Positions 57,175 to 64,000 of a stretch of DNA of 64,000 nucleotides are shown in pieces (the stretch's first letter is position 1; each line of letters opens with the position of its first letter). Made by a program: the position numbers and the translations under genes. The notes under the pieces were generated by a model. It did not search any database. It was not told the origin of the DNA and worked only from the letters and a program-made list of their open reading frames with translations. Source of the stretch: Arctopsyche grandis (Eukaryota; Arthropoda; Insecta; Trichoptera; Hydropsychidae); contig NC_135360.1 of the NCBI RefSeq assembly GCF_051622035.1, forward strand, positions 7,316,001 through 7,380,000. Reading direction: 5' to 3'.

Positions 57175-58378
57175 ATTATCGTGATTTCCAGCCATTCGCC
57201 ATCCACTGCTGAATGAAGGCTTCTCCAAAGCGCTTCCATTCGTCTCTGTTTTGCGCAACTCTTATTCATCTCATCCTACACAGTTTTCTGATATCTCCCC
57301 TATGGAAGCCTTTGCATCTTTTTACATTCTCTCGGGCACTATGCAAGCAATTATTTCATCCATATATCATCCATTCTTCTAGCTATGTGACCCGTAATTG
57401 CAATTTCTTCTTGATGTAACTCTCACCATTACATCAACCATTTTTGTCATACTTCTTAACCACGTATTCCTTTTTTTCTATCTCTCCTCGCTATGCCAAG
57501 CATACAAAATGCCATGTTTCTTTGAGTGCTCTGAACCATATGCAGCATTATGGCGTTCAATGCCCAAGTTTCGTATACATATATCTTTACGCACTCTATC
57601 AATTCTGCCCATATATGTTTATAATTATTGATGCATGTTCATTTTTATACATATGTTTATGCTTACCTACGCATGTAGGCTTATACGTCTATCTTTACGC
57701 ACTCTATCAATTCTGCCCATATATTATGGTTTTTGTTTTCATTATTAATTATTGGTTCTTTCTTATATTTCTAAACGCACTTTATTTTCAATTCTATCGT
57801 CAATTGTCATCTAAATCATTGTTTATTATTATATTATGAACAAATACTTGCCAAAAAACTATATAATTCGCTTTATTAATTTTATTTTAACTCAATTGGT
57901 ATCACGAGTGATGGTTTGCTCGGTAATTCCGTATCGCTTCTATGGATGCAAGTATGTATGTGTATATTTATATTCATATACACATAACTGCTGATATTTA
58001 TGCTTCTGGATATCTACACGTCTATCACTACGTACTCATCAATTGCCAATTCTATTTACGTTTTATAATTTATCTTATTTTTATTACATTGCTATATTTT
58101 ATTCTGTGTACTTTCCATGTTCCTTATTTCCATGTGCTTTATTTTCCTACTCTTTTCTTATTTTAAATGTTTGAGCTTTTCTTTTTTTTACCTATATGTG
58201 AAAATTATTAATGGTTTACTTAACATAATTATATTTTTTTTACTATCAATCTATGTAACTTAATAAACTGTAAATTTTCCAAATAAATAAATAAATAAAT
58301 AAATAAATAAATATGTCATCACTGGCAAGACACATTGATCGAAGATCTTTTTCTTCGGGCACAGTGGCATTTATAAAA
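57175..58378 (-). pseudogene. RTE-like LINE 3' fragment split by an insertion
   Basis: 57175-57585 matches the family 3' end (CATCCACTGCTGAATGAAGG, TGGCGTTCAATGCCCAAGTT). 58313-58378 continues it (ATCACTGGCAAGACACATTG, ATCGAAGATCTTTTTCTTC). The junction is exact by comparison with 51050-51115. Confidence 0.75.
57586..58312 (+). repeat. Inserted retroposon-like sequence with AAAT tail
   Basis: About 725 bp interrupting the LINE fragment, ending in nine AAAT-type units (58278-58312). It includes two copies of CTTTACGCACTCTATCAATT about 108 bp apart. No coding capacity is recognised. Confidence 0.5.
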
Positions 58379-58639
58379 CTAACATCCTATACAAATATAT
58401 TTATCAATTTATAAATGGAATGAATAATCCAACTCGCCTTAAGAATAAACAATAGAAATATGTATTTTAGAATATTTTTTCGGGATTAATAAAATGTATT
58501 TATGCTTAGTCTAATCCACTGGTAGTTTAAGTCTAATCATCTGCATATTTTTTAATTTTAAATTTATTTTTTATTTACAATTTTTTTAATGTTTTTGTAA
58601 TTGTTTTTTTATTTATTTTTTGTGTATTTTATATAATTT

Positions 58640-58765
58640 TTAATTCATTCATATGAACGTTTATAAAATATTTTTAGTGTATTTTATTGCCACAGTGTTG
58701 TATTGGGGTAACCTGTGAAGACACTGTGGTATGTTATAAAACAATTAAACAAACAAATAGGTATG
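58640..58765 (+). repeat. LINE/SINE 3' tail with stem-loop
   Basis: CCACAGTGTT (58690-58699) pairs with GACACTGTGG (58720-58729) around GTATTGGGGTAACCTGTGAA, followed by an A-rich tail. It is the same subtype as 53909-53948. Confidence 0.65.
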
Positions 58766-59129
58766 TATGTAGGTATAAAAGTTGAATTATTTGTTGTTTT
58801 TCTCAACTCTCTATCGAGTAATGTTATAACTAGTGATTTGTATTGTATCTAATATAGTAATAAAAATTGTATCTTCTACGGCCATATATCGTCTTTATAT
58901 GATTGAGTTAAGATAATTCCATGCGTAAATTGGCACCAACAAAATCATCCCTTCACTCTCATTCAAGGTCATGTTATTTTGAAATTCGAAACATGCTGCG
59001 ATTTGCTCTAAAAATCGTACGCGATGATTTGACAGTGCATAAAATTGCAAAAAATGCACAATTTCAGAAAAAAGAATAACATTTTAACTTAAGCCCATAC
59101 ACTTTTCGTGTTGAAATTTGCTAGCGCAA

Positions 59130-59720
59130 TGTTTAAAAATTGGCCTTAATGACTCGTGTGAACGGTTCAATTATCCGAAATTGCTTTCTCGGTTCGCTAA
59201 GAGTGGGTCGTTTCGGTTTTAACGGCCCATTTTGGCCGACTCAATTTAGGCCCCCTCGGGCAAAAGTGTCCGTCTGCCTTCTATCAACGAAACGTATAGA
59301 TATTGAACTCGTTGGAGGGCCCAAAGTCCCAGGTGCGGTCTCGGCCGGGGAGCGCCGCGCACTCGTCGCTCGTTAAGTGCTCGCACTAGCACTGTGACTA
59401 GCACCTGTTTCCAGGTGGGTTTTTCAACCCTCCCTCCCTCCATCTATCCCCTTCCTCTCGCCAAAATGTCGTGGGTTTCTTCTTTCATTAAGGAGGATAG
59501 CAACAGGTCCAGGCTATTTTTGGTTTTTGCAACAAGTGTACGCTCCCGTCGTTGTGCCAAAACTGTTGCTCGTGTGGCCGTAGTAGTGTTTCAATTTTAA
59601 TCCATCATTGTGGCATAACTGAAAGTTGGCTATCCACGCCTCCTTCCCTCCCTTAACTTCTTCTCCCTCCCCCTTCCCCCTCCTCCTCCTCAAAACTACT
59701 TGTGTGTGAAATTTAGCAGT
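59130..59720. promoter_or_regulatory. GC-rich non-repetitive island
   Basis: CpG-containing, with a CCGGGGAGCGCCGCG core at 59345 and C/T-rich tracts at 59430 and 59635. Short frames exist on both strands. TTTCCAG|GTGGGT at about 59414 is donor-like. It could be a promoter with a first exon; the direction is unknown. Confidence 0.3.
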
Positions 59721-60394
59721 TGTACTCGTTTGTATGACTCCGACTTGAATGAAACGCTATTTCCAGCGTTTAAAACTTCATCGGATGTGTTCTTAGATGT
59801 GCAATCGATTGAATTATTTAATTATTTAACTAGGCAATTTCATTATTTTGGGACAGGTAGCGGCGGATAAGTCTTACTAACAATTACTAAGAATTTTGAA
59901 TCGTTTTAATATTAAGATTCGTAGAGCAATATCTAACGGCGCACTCATACCGAATATGTGTGAACGCCCACAGATTTTATATTAAAGATTTTTTGTCGTC
60001 TTCTACGTTGTGCCTCTGAAAACATTTTCATGGATTATAAATTCAAATGAAAATTTGTTCGTGTGTGCTAGATCTCATTTGTAGAGTTGTGTTTATATTA
60101 AGCCGTAAAAAACTCCTTGATAATTTTGTTCAATAGAGAAGTACATACATATACATAACTATAATTCAACTTTTCAACAATCGAACACTCGATGGAATTA
60201 ATTTTAATTTCTGTTCAAATTTATTTGGAATATTTTTTTAATTGACTTAATTATTTCATTTAATTGACTTATTTGTATGAAGTAATTGATTTTTTCACAT
60301 AAAAAATTATATTATACCATGGTGCCATTATGAGTTTATCCCTGAGTGACACCTATTATGATATTAAACTTGCACATATGTACATGCGTATATA

Positions 60395-60972
60395 AATTAG
60401 AAATCATATTCAAATAGTGGTGACAAATAGTAGGTAGGATAGTTTTGTCAATTTTATGAGGAACCGTTTCAAGAATTAAATCAGATCAACTGGCAAACTC
60501 TGATAAGAAATGATCAACTTGGAGTTAAATATTTCCAAGTCCAAGAAATAATCCGAATAAATTCTCTTCAATCGAGGTCAACCCAGAGCTCGATCTGTGG
60601 AACCTCTCGGTGGTTAGAATTAACCAGCTATAGGGCGAAAACACATTGAGTGAAACGTGGGACTTGTTTTTTTTTTAGATACTTTTAAAGATGTTAAAAA
60701 ATGTAGCACTCCTAGACCATATACATGGTATACAGTCCCAAAAATCACCCCTCTGGAGTGTTTTCGGTGATTTTTTCTCCTTGCTTGACAGTGATCGATT
60801 ATGGTGAATCCTATATTTGAAGAAATGTAGGAGAAACTTTTCGGTTTGCATATAGATATGCAAACACGTGCGACCTCCCAAACATATTCATTCTGCACGT
60901 GCACAGCGGGAAGCCAAGGTCACGTGACGTCCCATACCACTCTGTGTGTTTTCGCCCATACTGCTGGTTTAC
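60395..60972 (-). repeat. SINE interrupted by a Harbinger-like MITE
   Basis: Tail, core (AACTCTGATAAGAAATGATC) and a 5' part of the head lie left of 60632. The last head bases (CTGCTGG) lie right of 60960. Removing the MITE restores AGCTATACTGCTGG, as in the copy at 36110-36135. Confidence 0.75.
60633..60957. mobile_element. Harbinger-like MITE, copy C
   Basis: 325 bp with perfect inverted ends GGGCGAAAACACA, flanked by ATA (60630-60632 and 60958-60960). It shares its interior with copy A: TTAGATACTTTTAAA, CTTGACAGTGATCGAT, CATATTTGAAGAAATG-type blocks. Its right arm has an E-box-like CACGTG pair. It is non-coding. Confidence 0.8.
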
Positions 60973-61147
60973 GCAACTACTGAATATGTATGTATGTACA
61001 TATTCACAGATTTATTTTTATCTCATGAAGGCGAATTGCATATTTTTTTCGAAGCAGGTTAAAATGGAAACGTATACACTGAAACTGTATTAGTAATCAA
61101 TGCTAAAATCGAGTATAAAACGAGTATATAATAAATGTTTGTATGTA

Positions 61148-61290
61148 GAATCTAAGTCTGACCAAGCAGCACTGCAGAAATAATCCGAATAGATTCTCTT
61201 CAATCGAGGTCAACCCAAGGTTTGAACCCGGCAACCTCTCGGTGGCTGACATTAACGTAATCACCGAGTTATACGTTGACTTTTGTAATT
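61148..61290 (-). repeat. tRNA-derived SINE, 5' half
   Basis: On the minus strand: head ending in box B-like GGTTCAAACC, then CCTCGATTGAAGAGAATC and a TCTGCAGTGCTGCTTGG segment. The core and tail are absent. From 61290 to 62400 I see AT-rich DNA with a GCGCGC/TGTG run at 61656-61681 and no gene. Confidence 0.65.
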
Positions 61291-62400
61291 AATTAAGATG
61301 AAATTTGTGTACCACCTGAGATGCTCTCGTGCCAATCATCGGCTTAAAGAATACTTTATAAGTAAAATAGATAAAGTAATAAAACCTATGCTATGTTGCT
61401 TCTTAGAGTCAGATGAACTAAAAATGTTGCTTTAGAAAATACTTATAAATTATGTGTATTTATAAGTAGAGTACATTTTGTATCATTGTAACGAGCTTTT
61501 TATTGTTATAATAATTGTTTCAAAAATAGTTTTCATTATTATAATGTACATAGGTACATATGTACGTCGTAAATATTATATATCGGAAAAACTTTTTTTT
61601 AATATTCATCATTTTAACAGATATATAAAAAAAAATAGGCGAAAATTCATAACAGCGCGCGCGCGTGTATGTGTGTGTGTGATAAATTTTGATTTAAAAA
61701 TTGAACGTCAATTTTTATGTTTCAATTTGTGCACGTCAATCGTACACAAAAAAGCAATCTAAATAATTGATTCGACAAATATAAGCGCGGGTCTTTTTCG
61801 ACGCTTATCGTTTAGCAGTTCATACATTTATAATGTCGTTTGCGTAGTTTACAAGCGCTTTGGTCACTTATGAATTTGTCAAGTATAAATATGGAAATTG
61901 TGTTGGCGAGTTTGTCCATTTTATATGTTATTTCATTCGATATTTCGCGTTAGGTAAAATTTTGTTTTTGAACGTGTAATGACCGTGCGATGAATTAATA
62001 TATGTATGAATAAATATGTTCAATTATTCACGTGGCTGTGATCAATATTGAATGTTTAATAAATTTGTGTTTTAGTTTTGTTTGAAGGTTGATTTTGAGA
62101 CATCTGTGTTCGTTTTGTGAAGATTTGCTCACTTTGTAGGGGTTGATTTTTAGGGTTGGTTTGCGTATTGGGTGGAGCTTTTCCGGGAAATGTGAGAATG
62201 GTTTGAGTTTTCTTCTGTAGATGTCTCCATATTATATTTGAATATATTTCATTATTTCTAGTTTTCACATCCGTATGTTGTAAATATGAAGAATTTTATT
62301 TTACTTTTACGTTTATATGTCCTTTGATAATTGATTAAACCTGGCTACTTTTACAGGAAAAAAATTATATGTATAATATAATATGAATTGTATAATATAA

Positions 62401-62624
62401 CTGGTGGTTTTACCCGGCTTCACTCGGTATTTGAAATTTTATCCGCTTAAACATGGCTACTCTAATAGTAAACAATTGATTAAATTAATTTGAATGGTTT
62501 TATTTTATTTAAATTTATTTGAATATTCATTTCTTTTTTTATTAAATTGAATATCACAGATCCTACGAACCAAACTAACAAATATATGGTATATACAAAG
62601 TATCTTTCGGAATTATATATTAGA
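62401..62624 (-). mobile_element. Short non-autonomous Helitron
   Basis: On the minus strand it starts TCTAATATATAATTCCG at 62624 and ends GAGTGAAGCCGGGTAAAACC then ACCAG before T at 62401. It is a 224-bp copy of the 29.3-30.1 kb family with a slightly altered CTAG. Confidence 0.65.
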
Positions 62625-63109
62625 TAAATATTTCAGCTGGATTAGAATTAGACATTTGGAGAATAAGAACTTGTGTTTGAAATTTTGAGTATTTACATAT
62701 TTATTTCAACTTTTTTTTGTATACGATTTGCAATCTAAAGGTACACAAGGTGTTTTTTTATGATTTTCTCAAATTTATTGGAATACTACATATGTATGTA
62801 TGTAAGTCACAATCTGTGTATTATGTATATTTTATTTTATATGCAATTGTCTTTTTTAAGGTCAAACACCGCAATAAATTTATATTTATTGATTATTTCG
62901 ATTTTTTCAATTGATCAAATTTTTAATATATAAAAATTGAATTATTTGTAGATTTTAATTTTAATTTTTGTCTTTATCTCAGTAACTCCTTACCAGTAAT
63001 AAAAATGAATATTTTAATAAATACGTCTCTTATATTAAATCATCCATTTACTTAATTAAATATCTTACTATTATTTTAATTATATTGTCATGTATCGTCA
63101 TTTTATTCA

Positions 63110-63480
63110 GGGCTTTTACTTTATACGTAGTAACAATATACATATATAGTTTTGTGATTATGCAAAAATTCTAACTCGAGATTTTGACTGATCCTAACTT
63201 AGAATCGATCACTGATCACGTTTCCATAATCTACATAGAAAAAATGTGTATGTGTGTCTGTGAATTTTTTTTAAAACCGCTAGTCCTATCGAAGTGAAAC
63301 TTGATATTGGTAACTAAAATGCTTATTGATACGACGAATTTTTAATTTGACCGGAAATAATGCCTCCCCTTATAGGTATTCTCTTTCTTTAAAATTTTGG
63401 ATTCAATTATCTCCCAAACCGTTCAATGGATCATACATTTTTTTACATTTAATAGAAATTATAAATTGTATACACTAATA
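63110..63480 (+). repeat. Left part of the 23930 element family
   Basis: Starts TTTACTTTATACGTAGTAAC and follows 23930-24340 in order: ACTCGAGATTTTGACTGAT, AATCGATCACTGATCACG, a short TGTGTGTC run, CTAGTCCTATCGAA, CCTCCCCTTATAGGT. The ~306-bp array is absent. From 63481 to the end I see no feature. Confidence 0.7.
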
Positions 63481-64000
63481 TATTTTTTAAAGAAAGTTTT
63501 ATGCTAAAGAAAGTTATATTCAAATATCATTTAAATGAAATTTAAAGCAGCTTTTCCTATGTATCGAAGGGCATAAAATAATTAACAATTTATTTTTTAT
63601 ATACTTTATGTACATACATATTTTTAGACATGTTCATAACTTTATCATTGACACGAATATTAAAAATATGGATGGTCATTATTTTCGCCCGAACATTGTT
63701 TCGCCTAATTGCTTTTGAAACATTTAAAATACCGTGAAATTTGGTGCTGGAACTCCGTTCCACCGTGTTACATGAGAAAAACAGTCATGGTCTAATATGT
63801 ATGTACATATATTTGCAGATGAAACTATGCATTTAGTTTTTAAACAATTTATATCACATTAGTTTGTTTGTTTGTTTGAAATAATAACATTATTGAAAAA
63901 CCTTGGATCACATTCAAACGACCATAATTAATTTAACTTGAAAACACACAGCTTGGCAACTATTTGCATATATTTTTCCTTTGTACTTTTACCACACTTT

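Overview
The window looks like a gene-poor, AT-rich, repeat-dense stretch of an insect nuclear genome. The evidence is: GT-AG introns of about 70 to 140 bp; a tRNA-Tyr gene with a 24-nt intron; Helitrons; RTE-like and CR1/Jockey-like LINE fragments; a large family of tRNA-derived SINEs; and short (TTAGG)n-like tracts. I cannot assign an order from sequence alone. Nothing bacterial, viral or CRISPR-like is present.

Genes. Only two protein-coding loci are convincing, and they converge with their 3' ends about 7 kb apart. On the plus strand, three exons (7911-10349) encode the last 127 residues of a single-pass membrane protein; the rest lies to the left of the window or was not found. On the minus strand, seven exons (20484 down to 17547) encode a complete 316-residue protein with a two-helix membrane hairpin. 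Its exon phases join without error from ATG to stop. I recognise neither family. A tRNA-Tyr(GTA) gene is at 53701-53797.

Repeats, region by region. 1-7 kb: SINEs, a Harbinger-like MITE, a long palindromic Mutator-like element inside a SINE, LINE tails and a MITE with 58-bp inverted ends. 8-10 kb: introns of gene 1 with a minisatellite and a SINE. 10.3-13 kb: AT-rich 3' UTR-like DNA. 13.3-14.4 kb: a decayed hAT element. 15.0-17.3 kb: a TTAA-flanked element containing a decayed LINE. 20.7-22.6 kb: RTE-like LINE fragments in tandem. 23.5-27.1 kb: an element with inverted ends that contains a second element, which holds six copies of a ~306-bp repeat rich in CCGGAAGT. 29-30 kb: head-to-tail Helitrons. 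32-36 kb: SINEs and a GC-rich island. 37-42 kb: MITEs, fold-backs and partial repeats. 43-46 kb: microsatellites and short tandem arrays. 47-53.3 kb: two more palindromic elements, LINE fragments, and a LINE with an intact reverse-transcriptase frame inside a SINE. 55-64 kb: MITEs, SINEs, a Helitron and GC-rich non-repetitive islands.

The most interesting structural result is that LINE and SINE copies here share a 3'-terminal stem-loop. Its loop sequence is conserved, while the stems differ in sequence and still pair. This points to a LINE/SINE partnership with several co-evolving tail subtypes. Nested insertions give dated, base-exact target sites for three element families.
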